DNA of 64,000 bases from Linnemannia hyalina. Lineage: Eukaryota > Mortierellomycota > Mortierellomycetes > Mortierellales > Mortierellaceae. The translations under genes and the position numbers were made by a program. The notes beneath the pieces were generated by a model. It was given only the letters and a program-made list of their open reading frames with translations. It was not told where the DNA came from and searched no databases. This document shows, piece by piece, positions 23,773 through 35,809 of the stretch (the first letter of the stretch is position 1; every line of letters begins with the position of its first letter). The stretch is taken from positions 186,001-250,000 of the forward strand of contig JAHRHY010000016.1 of NCBI GenBank assembly GCA_019671135.1. The letters are read 5' to 3'.

Positions 23773-23804
23773 TAGAAACTTAGAAACTTAGAAACTTAGA
23801 AACT
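23773..23804. repeat. Four exact 8-bp units (TAGAAACT)
   Basis: Four perfect tandem copies of tagaaact. Confidence 0.95.
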
Positions 23805-23998
23805 TACTTTGCTGGACGGCCGAAATGTTAACTGTTACGCGCAGTTCAATAACATTCGAAGTATAGAAAAGTACAAAAAAATACGATCTTGTGATTTGTG
23901 GTGATGAGACGAAGAGTGGCGAAAGAAGAAGAAGTGGTGCAAGTGAAAGTGTGGCAAAGGAGCAAAGGACGCGAATGATGGGGAAGTGAGCAACTGCT

Positions 23999-24115
23999 GG
24001 GATGATCAAAGGGAGAGGAAACAGCAAACGCGGAAGAGTTGATGGTTTTTGGACATCTCTAAAGCACGGATATAAGTAATTTTATTGGTCGACAATAACG
24101 AATTTCCTTATATGG
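23999..24115. repeat. Dispersed repeat, copy 2
   Basis: Related to 3773-3864 (see there). It ends in the same tttccttatatgg. Confidence 0.6.
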
Positions 24116-24321
24116 AATTATTTTGGTGTGGTTGATTAACGATACAATGTTTATTGGAAATGCTGTTGTTCACCAAAATCTCATATCCTCCTTTAAAGTT
24201 GTCCAATAGATGAATTATCGCGCCCATTGTCCTGTTTCCATGGTTGATGGTGACGTATAACAGAAAGCCAATCACCCCCATGACGTTCTCTCCTGTCGAA
24301 CAGAATGGCACTCTCCTCTCC

Positions 24322-24406
24322 CCCACCTTTCTCCTTTCTCCCACCTTTCTCCTTTTCCCCACCTTTCTCCTTTTCCCCACCTTTCTCCTTTTCCCCACCT
24401 CTCTCT
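24322..24406. repeat. 18-bp pyrimidine minisatellite
   Basis: About four and a half units of ccacctttctccttttcc. On the plus strand it is nearly pure pyrimidine. Confidence 0.9.
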
Positions 24407-24619
24407 TGACTTCTCGGAGTTCGCCATCCGCCAGCACCTTCATCATCGATCCTCCCCTGCACCCGTCGAGCAACCACAGTAAGACTGAGACAGACAGACA
24501 TGTCGTTTATGCAAGATGTTCTGCCCAGCGAGATGAATGACAGTAGACATAGTATCCCGACACGATATGGCTCGACGACATATAACTGATTTAAGTTCTA
24601 TATTATATAAGTCTAGAGA

Positions 24620-25015
24620 ATGGTTTTTAGTTGTTCTATTGGTCTTACGAAGCATGACAGGGGATCTGTCACGATTCCGGTGGTTGCAATCTCGATGGAG
24701 TATAACGATGGCTTATTTAAGTTGGCTAATACTACCACACCAGACCTAACATATTACTTTACGATGGGAGGTGTTGGGTCGTATCTAAAGCAGCTATACA
24801 TCGGTAACAAGGCGCCGTTCGGTGGCGGTGAGTGGGGGGTCTGGGTTACTAAGAACGAGTCGAAATCCCGTCCTCCTTTATTATCTGGTTATGGCACACC
24901 GTTTAATACAACCGCGACGTCCGAGGAGAAGATGCATGATGCTGGTTTCTTTGGCTGTATTATCGAGAACCATCTGTGTATGCTAAAAGACATGGCTAGC
25001 CATAATAACAAGTAG
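24620..25015 (+). CDS. Hypothetical ORF, unrecognised
   Basis: An open frame of 131 codons. Coding-like segments include VVAISMEYNDGLFKLANT, YIGNKAPFGGGEWGVWVT and HDAGFFGCIIENHLCML. No family is recognised. It lies in a repeat-rich stretch and may be a fragment of a mobile element or a real small gene with unseen exons upstream. Confidence 0.3.
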   Translation: MVFSCSIGLTKHDRGSVTIPVVAISMEYNDGLFKLANTTTPDLTYYFTMGGVGSYLKQLYIGNKAPFGGGEWGVWVTKNESKSRPPLLSGYGTPFNTTATSEEKMHDAGFFGCIIENHLCMLKDMASHNNK

Positions 25016-26213
25016 GTAGGTACACTTACATTTGTCGCATTTTTGGACAGAGTGTGCCTTAGATAGACAAGACATAATTAGCGTAGCAAACCGGCCACAG
25101 CCAGAAATGAAATCCCTCTCTTTGTCTTGTTACTTCTCAGGTACTTGTCGCGAACCTAGACTGGCCCAAAGGGCAGGCAGAGCGGATTGATCTTTTAGCG
25201 GATACAGGTCAGACAGACAGAACAGAGCAGGCGGAGTAAAGGTGAGGGAAGAGTGGATGACAAAGGCAGACAGAAGTGAACAAACTGCAGAGGGAAAGGA
25301 AGCAGGTTAGCTTGACAGGGCATAATTTATTTCATTGTTCTAAACCGCAAAATGATGGTCACTAAACGCGCTCAACTGGCCGATCCCCATTTATTAATAC
25401 TTCGCCTTTTTGTGGATGGTTCTCGCAATTCTTCTTTCTATGAAGAGATAAAATGAATTGCGAGGCTTGCTCAATCAATAAAAAAGGGTTGATCAATAAG
25501 AGAGGGTTAAATATGCGATGAATGTAAGGCGGATGTCCAGATCCAGCAAGCTATCCGCAACTCCAAAGTCTGTGTAAGGGTCGCCATGTAGAATTCTTGA
25601 GTGTGCATGAACACCATGTCTGCTAACTTTGTAAACAACTATCAAGTACAGCTCAATAGCTATACCTAGAATGTGTATGCTAGATTGATTGTCAGCCCCT
25701 AGGAGCACACACTACAAGCTGCCATCAGCTTGTTTATTGGGTTTGTTGTGGTGATGCTAGGGGTTGAACGCTGTTCTCTCTGCATGGAAGTGCTCCAGGA
25801 GAGCAGCAGCTCTAAGGAGCTATGAATTGGTTTCAGAGAAGCAAAACACAGCTGTCTGTTGTGCTGCTTCTGGAGATGGTATTGCGGCCACTGTGAATGC
25901 GGTCCATTAATATGATAGCCAGCTACAAAGATGCTGCAGTTTTCTGTAAAAACCTCACACTGCAGCTGCTTTTAAAAAACTTCAGAGTTCTGTCTCTACA
26001 GATAGCACACCACACCCAATCAGGATCCGGACACCCGCCTACATGTGAGTATGCTAAGACGGCGCTTTTCAACAGATGCCCTTTTCTTCCCTCAAAGATT
26101 GTTCTCGACCCAAATAAAAAAAAATCATGAACCATGCCAGGGAGGCTCGTCAGAAATCAAGTAGGACGTAAGAATGACCGTGTTCAATATATTATGTCAT
26201 ACGAGCTCAACAC
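25016..26213. other. Intergenic, no gene supported
   Basis: Short frames on both strands only. No tRNA, repeat array or transposase piece was recognised. Confidence 0.4.
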
Positions 26214-26548
26214 CTAAAAATATTCCAAAGATTGGCGATTGATAAGAGAATGATGGTGGATGAGAGAGCGATAAGCATGCTCAAAGGAGAGCCATGACGA
26301 GAGAATGATGGTCAAGAGAAGGTAGTTGTCGGCATAATGACATGCATGGTCGAGTCTAGGTCGTTGATGAAAGAATGACGTACGAGCGAAGGTCGTGGTC
26401 AACAGAATGACATGCACAGTCGGATGTATTGACATGACTGATATAAAAGTATGCATATGTAATATTGATCGCTTGATCGCTATATAACGACTCTTGAAAA
26501 TTAATACGCCCTACTAAATCTTCCATACCAACCAGCTCAAACACTCAT
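26214..26548 (+). promoter_or_regulatory. Promoter region of the dynamin-like gene
   Basis: Contains imperfect direct repeats of gagaatgatgg (about 26248 and 26300) and aatgacatgca (about 26338 and 26408). A TATA-like ctatataacg at about 26480 sits roughly 70 bases before the start codon. Confidence 0.45.
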
Positions 26549-28757
26549 ATGATTATAAACGCAGAATATCAGGATATTATTGACAAGATCAACAGGATCC
26601 GAAGCTATGGCCTGAACAAGATGATCACCATTCCTCAGATAGCCATTCTGGGTGACCAGTCGAGCGGCAAGTCAAGTGTCCTGGAAGCCATCACAAAGCT
26701 GTCGTTCCCACGAAACATTGAGACCTGCACACGTTTCGCTACGCAAGTGAGCCTACGACAAGGCAACACTCCACAAATGTCTGCATCCATCGATGGTGAA
26801 TTCGAATTCAACGACAAGTACCGAACGCATGATAGCAGCTGGGACGTACACTCAGCCGTCAGTGCAGCCAACGAAATACTTTGCGCCAACACTGAAATCA
26901 GCGAGAAAGTTCTGGAAATCACTATCTCTGGACCAACATTGTCGCCACTCACCATCATCGTCCTTCCAGGTATGTTAACTTTCCCAAATGACATATCATC
27001 GTCCTCTTATTACGATATTGTTAAATAACAACCTTTTTATTGTATTTTCTAGGCTATATTAATACAACCATCGACGGTCAAGACAAAACAATAGTCCAAA
27101 CTATCCGCACGATCAACACACGATACATCAAGGACAGTCGCACAATCATTTTGGCTGTTGTTCCAGCCAATGTTGATCTGAACAACATATATGTCCTAGG
27201 CGAGGCAGAGCGATACGATCAAAACAACGAGCGCACAATCCCAATCGTCACCAAACCCGACGCCATCGAACAGGACCTTCTTCCCAGTCTCATACAAACA
27301 ATCCTGAATAAGCGCAAGTTCATGAAACTGGGGTATCTCGTCATGAGAAACTCGAGCTACAAAGATATCGATATGCCTTGGGAAGATGCCAGACAACGTG
27401 AGGAGGAGTTTTTCAAATCATCGCCGTTGTGGTCGCAGGTACCAGATGCGAACAAGGGCCGTGTCAGGTAAACCGCCGTTAGATCTCGATTTTTCCTTTA
27501 GAGAAGCCTCCTTCAGTTCTTCAGTTTCGCTTACTCAGCGTATTTGATTTTACTTTTTATCAATGCAGCGTCAAGACCTTTCTAGGCGAGCTTCTTTACA
27601 ACCACATCAAAAAGGAGCTCCCATTCCTCAAAAAAGACATCCTTGATCTGATCTTCAAATGCGACAAGGAGATCGCTGACATGGGCTCGCCTGTTTTGAG
27701 CACTGGGATGGCAAAAACAAAGTACTTCGACAGTATTCTCAGGCTCAGGATCTCACTTATCGCCCTTCTCGACGGAGATTATTCATTCGATTACATCAGC
27801 CAATACAAGTCGGATTTCGAAAAGCAGGACTCAGCAATGACTGATACCGAAAACAGCGCTAGCAGTGGCGACAGCGATGATGACGTTGGCGACAGCGAGC
27901 CACTCTCATTGGAGTCAGATAGCGACTACAGATTTATTCGATCCTCGCTTTACCGACTATACCAGCGATACAACGTTGTCATGAACAAGGACAAGTATAT
28001 GCTGCCAAAGGACAAGATCAGCGACCTCGTTCTTCGATACAAAGGAAACGAGCTTCCAGGATTCATCCCGTTCACCACTTTCACCAAAATTTACATGGAG
28101 ACGTTGATTCGATGGAGCGATATTACTAAAGCACATGTTTACAACATACATCAGTTCCTGTACAAGGCCGTCAGCCGCTTCATAACCTTCTCCGCAGATC
28201 CCCAGATCAAAGACACGCTTTTATTCGAATTCGACAAGTTCTACAGCTCTCAAATTGTCAAAATCGAAAAGGAAATCGACAACATCTTCACAGATGAAAG
28301 CACACCATTTACCATGAATAAGTATTACTACGACAACATCCTCAATAGCAGGAAGGCAAGCGCGGAGCAACATATTCAGCAGCTCGTCAACAACATGCAA
28401 ACGCACCTCACCTCGACCGGGGAGCAGGTTAGAGCAACTTTACGGCAGAATCTGCAATCATTCAGCAACATTACTCGTATCTCCGATGCCAATTATAATG
28501 AGCAGTTGGCGGTAGAAGACCTGCAGGAACAAATGAAGTCCTACTGCAAGGTGGCACGCAAACGAATTGTGGATGTGTTACTTCTACAAACCATCGAGCG
28601 CCATTTGATCAAGAGTGTCTATCTTTATTTTGACATGTTGATCACCGCGGACGACAACACCATTAGCCGTCTTATCGAGTCACCAGCAAAGCAGGCGAAA
28701 CGCAAAGAGTTGGATCACAAGGTGGATGTATTGAGAAAAAGCCTTCTGGAGCTTTAG
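26549..28757 (+). CDS. Dynamin/Mx-like large GTPase with altered G3 motif
   Basis: Exons 26549-26969, 27053-27467 and 27569-28757; introns 83 and 101 nt; 674 aa. The P-loop GDQSSGKSS (from residue 35), the Thr of the G2 region (CTRF) and G4 TKPD (207-210) are intact. The G3 motif reads VLPG (138-141) instead of DLPG. Middle/stalk helices follow, with an acidic Ser/Asp-rich insert around residues 375-400. The C-terminus (KARKRIVDVLL to KSLLEL) resembles a GTPase effector domain. No PH or Pro-rich domain is seen, as in Mx-like proteins. Members remodel membranes or act in organelle or defence roles; which applies here is unknown. The start is set by the TATA-like box just upstream and the family's N-terminal IRSYGLNK segment. 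Confidence 0.9.
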
Positions 28758-30002
28758 TCCTTCGTAGTCTACAATCAGGCAAGTGCAATGTAAATGATCC
28801 AGTTATACAATTTTTACCTTAACGAACTCCATACTTATAGCTGCTTTTTTACGACTTTCCAAGTTTTAGCTCCTCTTGTCTTGCACGGTCATTAAATCTT
28901 CATTCTTCTATGGTATTTTATGAACGGTCAGCCTTTCTTTTCGTCGGTATTCTTGCGCCTATAATTTTATTCCTGGCGCCATTTTTTTTTGGCGTTTGTT
29001 GCTTTGTCGCAATTATTCTTCCCTACCAGGGACTCTATCTGAGTGCATCTTTCTATTATGAACCGTGACTTCCGAAAAAAAATGAAAGACATGAAATGAA
29101 AGACATGAAATGAAAACAAACACACAGATGGGGACTCTAGGCGACTTCTTGACCTCTATCCCTTGCTAGAAAAGGGCGGGTCGGGTGGGACATCCAGAAT
29201 CCTTGGCGTTGTTGAATAATAGTCTTTAGTTGTCATAACATTCGGCAATGCTAACAGTTGATCGCGTCGAAATGGTTTGTATTTCCAACCTGGACGCGTT
29301 TCATTTTTGACATTTCGATCAATAGCAATAAAAAGCGGCGTTCTCTCTACCGACACGCGTCTTGATCTCTCAGCAACCTCGTGTATACACCAAAACAAAA
29401 AATGTGATATTTTATGTCTACGGCACCCACATCTCTATACCCTCCCCCTTCGTTTCGCTTATGATTCTTTCCCCTGTCCTTTATCGCATCCTTCCTCACT
29501 TCACACAACCGCCTCTTATCCTCGATCCTGCTGTGCCTTGTCTGTGCTACATCCGTGCACCCTTTTCCCTTCGTTTGGTAGATCTGCAACCAATCTTTAC
29601 ATTTCTTCCTCCGAGTTTCAATCCTCCCTTTTTCCATACTCTCGTTTGTCTCCCTCTTTTCCCCTTTACCTTAAGTGCGCATTCAAATGCAAAGAGTTGG
29701 CAACATGAGCATTCTTGTAAGACACGATTTAGGAACAGGAAACAGACGCGGGAAAGGGCAGGAGGAGAAACAACGACACGACACGACACGACACGCTACG
29801 CGCGCACTTTTTTATTTCTGTTGCTTGAAAGGAAAGAAGGCGTTTCTCTTACCAGGTTTCGCTAAGGCAGAGAGTGGGATCCAAACGGTGGAGGAAGTGG
29901 AACGTCTTTTGTTACTCCCGTCTACACATTTCCTCCCTAGTAAACTACAAATCTTGTTTGTTTGTCCAATCCATTGTGTTTGTTGTGTTCTAATTCACAT
30001 AT
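28758..30002. other. Intergenic, CT-rich
   Basis: 3' flank of the dynamin-like gene, then pyrimidine-rich sequence with a CGACA/ACACG repeat near 29774-29798. No gene is supported. Confidence 0.4.
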
Positions 30003-31660
30003 TATGCTCTTAGGGTCATACTGTCAGGCATAATGAATACTGTTCCTTCAGGAAGCCCCAAGTTCGGACTGTCGAGTACCATCGTTGTTACTACCCAGTC
30101 ATCGGCGAAGGCCAACGTCTTGTGCCCGACTTTAACACCATTCGCCGGTACGAGGATGTGCTCGGGGTAGGTTGGTCGGCTGAAAAGTGCGTCGCGCTGC
30201 CGCCACAGGTGAGCTAGTTGAAGTCGTTTCTATGTCGGATAGCTTCTTGACGCTTATTTCTTTTAAGGTAGGGTCGTGATTGAACTCTCAGTGTTGGCTA
30301 CAACAAGAACAGGTCATAACAGAAAGCGGTTTCCCTCTACTCACATCGACTGTAGTCTTCAATGTCTTCAGCCATTTCTACTTGACCAGTGATGATCAAA
30401 TGCTCCTGTCCAGTGTAATTCCACAGAATGAGTAGAAGCGATCTACCCCTGACGCGATGGCGTATCTCCAGTCGAATCTCATTTAGACTCATGCACTGCC
30501 TGGTAGAAACCTACTCACAGGTTCAAGACATCTCCTCGTCCGTTAAAGACCCCTTGGTTCAGCCGTTTAATAACTGTTCCTGAATATGTTCTAGAATCGC
30601 AACAATACCTCGGCCATCGCCAGTCAGTTCCTGCAGCCCAGAATACTCTTCAGACATCACTCGCGGAGTCGCTGTCCAAATGTTTTCCGGTTTAGAAGAT
30701 CCCACATACATAGACTCGAATGATTCATGGGCCGCCAGTGTCGAAGAAGAGGCACCATAAAGTCCAGGCCTTATGCGCCATCCTTCTCGATGTTAAGCCG
30801 AGTCAAATCGATGGAGAGGTCCCTTCCGTCTCACTGAGGGTTGACCGACGCCGCCCCCCCTCTGGTCCTTGTCCAGTTCTCCTGAAAGTCCATCAAAGGA
30901 GGGTACGTTCCCGGTAACGGTTTAGGTTCTATGAATAGCCAAGCTCCTGAGAGAATTTGGAAGGGCAAAGAAGAGCATCTAAAACAACCATGGGGCCGAG
31001 AAGGTAACACCTGAAGTCCAAAAGTTCCAGACACCCCAGTCCTGAAAGAGCCCGCGCAAAGACTCGAACTTGAAGCGACACCTGCACGCTGCACCGGTGA
31101 AGGCGGATATGGGTGAGGTTCGAGTTGAGCGTGAGGAGCCACGGCAAGTGGGGCAGGATAGGGATGCGATAGGGGGCCAAAGAGGGAGACTTGCCCCATG
31201 GCCGAACTTTTCCATGTTTTCGTCGTATTCCCGTGCTAGCCGAGTCATCTTTGGGAGCACCACTGGTAGCTGATCGAGCAACGGAAATCCTGCAAGCCAA
31301 CGTGGTCCAGATTCAAAGCCTCGAGTCCTGCTCTACGCATCAGGTAATGTCATGTGCGAGCAGCGGGGACACCCACGGCTACACCTCGTTCGCACCACGG
31401 GGTCAACGGCACAAATCCCAGCCGCGGATAAAAGTGTCCATTCTCGCTGTGCATGTAGTGCCCAGCCATGCTGTCGATAAAGTACAGTAGAAACACCATC
31501 TTGATCTGCAGACAACTGAGTGGCCCATATTCCGGGCGAGAGCACCAAGAGCGTCAGACGATTGCAAAAGGCGATGTGCTGTTGAAACGTCCGAGAAATC
31601 CAGAGTATGCCAGAGTTTAAGGGTTAGAGTGTGGTGGTTAATCCTGCTGAGCATCGAGAG
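30003..31660 (-). pseudogene. Decayed LRR-like gene, with an unrelated-looking coding tail
   Basis: On the minus strand, 31300-30990 gives leucine-rich pieces in changing frames (ILPHLPWLLTLNSNLTHIRL; SGLGCLELLDFRCYLLG), similar in style to the relic at 14950-16560. Further along, about 30730-30580 reads SKPENIWTATPRVMSEEYSG. The last part (about 30205-30003) reads YPEHILVPANGVKVGHKTL and ADDWVVTTMVLDSPNLGLP before a stop. Interruptions and frame changes mean it cannot make one protein. The terminal part is coding-like but unrecognised. Confidence 0.4.
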
Positions 31661-32191
31661 CTGGAATGGGCTGGTCCTGTCCAGAAACCAATAGATGGCT
31701 TCTGCAGTTCCGGCAGTGCAATGACTGCTTCACAGGCGGCGAAAGAACATCCTGGGAAAGATCGGAAGAGGAGTAAGAGAGGGGCTGTCGATTACTGCTT
31801 CTCGGTGTGCGTGTTCTTGGAGGGGAGGGTGGTACTAATGGGAGGGGAAGGGAGCAGAAGATTAAGAGATCTCCTGGCAGGGCTGGCATGGCGGTTGTGC
31901 GTCCTTTTTAAATTAATAGGCGTTTCAGACCTTGCGGACGTTCAGGTCACGTGTAGACGCGCTTTTTGTTGTTGATGAAAAAGTATGGACGCCACCATTT
32001 CGCTTCTTAACCACACACATTGATAACGGCGACGATATCGAAGGACACCCCAAGGCAGACCAAGCAACGAACAAAAGGAACAAGGACAAAAGAAAGAAGA
32101 AGCACCTACAACGGAATTGACTTGACGAGAACGCGCATCCATCTCCCAAAATCTTTCGCTCTCAGCGGTGAACATAAACAATAATCAAGCC
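31661..32191. other. Upstream region of the kinesin-like gene
   Basis: No gene is seen. The last 150 bases are A-rich and are the likely leader of the gene at 32192. Confidence 0.4.
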
Positions 32192-35100
32192 ATGGAACAG
32201 CTCAATCGCTCGGTAAGCGCATTGCTGTCTAAACGACACAATCATCACGAACCCATGAACTGCTATTGAATTAAGTCAACTCATCCTCCTTGTCATCAAC
32301 AATAATAGCTCTCGAAACTCAAGCCCCCATCGACAATTGTGCGGTCCAACTCATCCTCCGCTCTCTCAACAGCACTCGCAGTCGCTGCAGCGGTCATGAA
32401 CGAGAACGAAAACTACTCTGCTACGACCTTCTTTGGCAACAGGAGTATTAGTACGGTGACAGGAGCAGGAACAGGAATTGGCTTGAATAACGAACTCAAG
32501 AAAGACCATACCCTGACGTTGGAAATGCTGGAACCCCTACCGGCCAAGACTGTTGCTGGAGTCAAGCGGAAAGCAGAGGACGACGCACGAGCAAGACCAT
32601 CCAGTGCGGCAGCAATAGCATCTTCAACTAGACCGGCTACCAATACCAGAGGCATAACGGCGACAACTACAGGGGCTGCAAGGAAACCTGCAGCAGGAGC
32701 ACAACGACAGCGACAGCAACAGCCACCACCCGCCAAGCCAGCTGGAAGAACACCATTGCAGACACAGACACGGCCGCCTGGACGGGCAACACCGACAGCC
32801 AGACCTACTACCACTGCCAGGGCCCCTTTGACATCTACCAAAGCAACACCGATCTCAGCAGCCGGCAGAACTACAAGAGTAACTGCCTCGACAGCAAAGT
32901 CCAGAGCAGGACCCCCACAACCTGCTCCTACAAGGGCTACAACACGGTCTCGGAGCACGACACCGGCGCCTGGAGCACCAACGACACAATTAAAGGGCAC
33001 AGGAAAGGGAGTAGCAGTGCCCGCTGGTATAGAGCTACCAGCAAAAAAGAAACGAGCTGCCTGGGACACCAAGGGTCGTCTTGAGGATATGGAAGAATTG
33101 ACAGGCGCCTTGCACCAAATGCTCAACAAGTCCACCGGCAATATCACCGAGATAACGCAGACGTTGGAAACCAATGCCAACAAGAGTAAGTTCTCGCAAG
33201 GTCGCAGTCAATACTTCTCTCTGTGTTATTTGTCAAGAGTCTCATATTAACCCTAGAGGTAATGTTTTGTTATCCTGCTAGTTGAGGAACTGGAGTCGTT
33301 CCGCTTGGGACTTGAGAGCAAGGTCGTTGGCAAGGAGATTGAGAACAACGACATGTTGCAAAAGATGTCTACGGTTGAGCAGGAGATATTTGTAAGTTTC
33401 TTTGTAGTTTGGAGCGGCCAATTTATTCGGTGCACACAATTGCTCTTACTTATGAACCTTTTGCCTTCGCCTATACTTACGTAGATGCTGAACAGGAAGC
33501 ACCTTGACAATATGAAGACTCTGCAGTCACAGCAGGCGATGGAAGTAGAACAGGAAAAGTCGACAGAGACACGCCTGCAACAGGAGCGCGATATGGTCGA
33601 GTCCAATCTACGCACCGCCAACAATCACCTGGAGCAACAGGTCCAAGAGAGTGCCAACCTCCGTACGACAATCGCGACACAGTCGTCCAACTGTCTCGCG
33701 TTCGAGACTGACAACAGAGCATTGAAACTCAAGATCGAGGTACTTTCACTTTTGGTTTTAGGCGTCCGAGCACCCTTGAATTTGTCCTTGATGTTAATAT
33801 ATTATAATGTTTCTTGTGTCGCACCGAAATTAGCGAAAGGAGGACACTATTGCAAGGAGAGAGACGTCCATCGAGGAGCTGGAGCGAAAGCTGAGTGACT
33901 CGGAGACACAGGTGCGAAAGCGCCAACAAAAGGTCAAAGACGAGGAGTCGGGCCGACGCAAGTTGTACGGCACTATTATGGACCTCAAAGGCCATGTCCG
34001 TGTCTTTTGTCGCGTTCGCCCACATGGTCCTAGCGATGGTACGGTGACCTCGATCGACTATCCTGATCTTGAGGGTCGAGAAATCGTCCTCACAACAGCC
34101 AAGGAGCCCAAGTATCCATTCACTTTTGACAGGGTCTTTGCAGCAGCGTCGACTCAAGGAGATCTCTTTGAGGAAGTCTCTCAATTGCTACCTTCGGTCT
34201 TGAGCGGAGGGAACGCCTGTGTGCTAGCATATGGTTCTACCAAGACCGGCAAGTCGTACACGCTAGAGGGGTCTTCGGGTTCCGCGGAGGAATCGATGGG
34301 ACTAATTCCTCGGTCTATCTTGCAGATCTATGAGGCGATAAGAGCACCAGAGTCGAATGACTGGAGGTACACCTTGGAGAGTCGGCAGATTGGGATCTAC
34401 AATGAGACGATATACGATCTCCAGGCTCCCGAGGGATCATCTACAAGCAAAGTACACGAGGTCCAGAGTGACCCGGGTGGCGGCACTGCCGCCGTGACTG
34501 GCATCAACATGACGGAACTCAATTCTGCAGTGATGATTGGGTCACTTTTGAGGATTGCCCAGCGTCGACAGGCAGAAATCAAAACATCCCTCAAGGATAA
34601 CTACCGTGGTGGCCACAGGTATGTCGCCATTGGATCCCTCCTCTTTGTCTATGTGTTACAATGCTGTGGCGGTTGATTTAGCACTAATCACATTTGATTT
34701 TTTTTCTTGTTAGCGTGTTCACGATTCGTGTGACAGGAGTCAACTCAGGAACGGGGAAAACGACAGAAGGCTTCTTGAATTTTGTGGACCTGATAGCTTC
34801 CGATTCACACCTGGAAGCAACCAACGTCGAGTCTTCCGGTTCCAAGGATAGCGACAACACGCTAGCAGGAGGGGTAGTAGACCGGAGCCTCAAGTGTCTT
34901 GCTGACGTTTTTCTCGCCTTGTCTAGCAAGGACTCTCAGGTTCCCTATCGCGGTTCCAAAGTAAGGAAAACGTGACCCTGACTGTACTTTATTGACGTGC
35001 TTGCCCCTCGAGCATTGTTTTCTTATATCTAACCGCTTGTACTTTTCTTCCCGCTCGCCATACAAAAACAAGTTGACTCATCTGCTGCAGAGCACGTTTG

Positions 35101-35354
35101 TGGACGGCAGCAACACCAAGATGCTGTTCGTCGTCCATATCTCACCCCTCAGTGTCCATTTGGAACAGACGCTTCGCAGCTTGAGGTTCGCGGCCAAGGT
35201 CAACAATTGTCTTCTTCCTTTTGGAGCACCCTCCGCCGCGTCCAAGTCTTCGACGGCAGCAACATTAGCAGCTTCATCCTCCACTCCTTCGTCTTCGACA
35301 TCCTCTGCAGCGTCTTCTATGGGAGTACCACTCAGGAGAACCAAAGCGACATGA
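32192..35354 (+). CDS. Kinesin-14-like protein with degenerate motor motifs
   Basis: Exons 32192-32212, 32309-33185, 33282-33391, 33485-33739, 33834-34618, 34714-34960 and 35073-35354; introns 93-112 nt; 858 aa. A basic tail rich in Ala, Thr, Pro and Arg (residues about 80-270) is followed by coiled coil (about 300-470). The C-terminal motor is preceded by the kinesin-14 neck LKGHVRVFCRVRP. The P-loop is GSTKTGKS (about 555-562) instead of GQTGSGKT. Switch I NxxSSRSH is YRGGH (H682). Switch II DLAGSE is DLIASD (708-713). The late motor motifs (VPYRGSKLTHLLQ, LRSLRFAAKVNN) are kept. It should bind microtubules through a C-terminal motor fold, but ATP turnover is doubtful. It may act as a non-motor partner, as Vik1/Cik1 do for Kar3. 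Confidence 0.9.
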
Positions 35355-35809
35355 GCAAACAATGGTAGAGCCTTTGTTCATTTCCAAATACTTCCTTTCT
35401 CTCAGTAGATACACCCCATATCCATCTTCCCTCCTCCTTGTACCATAGTCTTTGTTACACTTTGTTATTATATCTGTTCACAATGGGTTTTTATTTGATA
35501 TGTACATGAATGTATGAATGTATGTTTGTATGGACGCTGAAAAAAGGGGTGAAAGGTGTATGTTTGTGCGGTTGTCAATGCCAAGACTTTTTTTTCATAT
35601 CACAGCTTCATGCAGCAAATTTGTGAAAAAAAGGAATAAAGAAAAAATGGATGAGTGGACAGGATAAGGATTGCGAAACGCCCATCCTTTCCTTTCAACA
35701 CGGGCCAACTACAACCTCCCCCCATTTTCTTCGTCCTCCTTCTTCCTCCCTCTGACTGCCTTGGCGTTTTTTTTTTTTCGAGCGCGTCCAGTTCAGCAAA
35801 TCTCACTAT
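35355..35809. other. Convergent 3' spacer
   Basis: Lies between two convergent gene ends. AT-rich with short T tracts; nothing else recognised. Confidence 0.4.

Noticed and set aside
32413..33183. 256-codon frame on the minus strand
   Set aside because: It is the antisense of the low-complexity tail exon of the kinesin-like gene.
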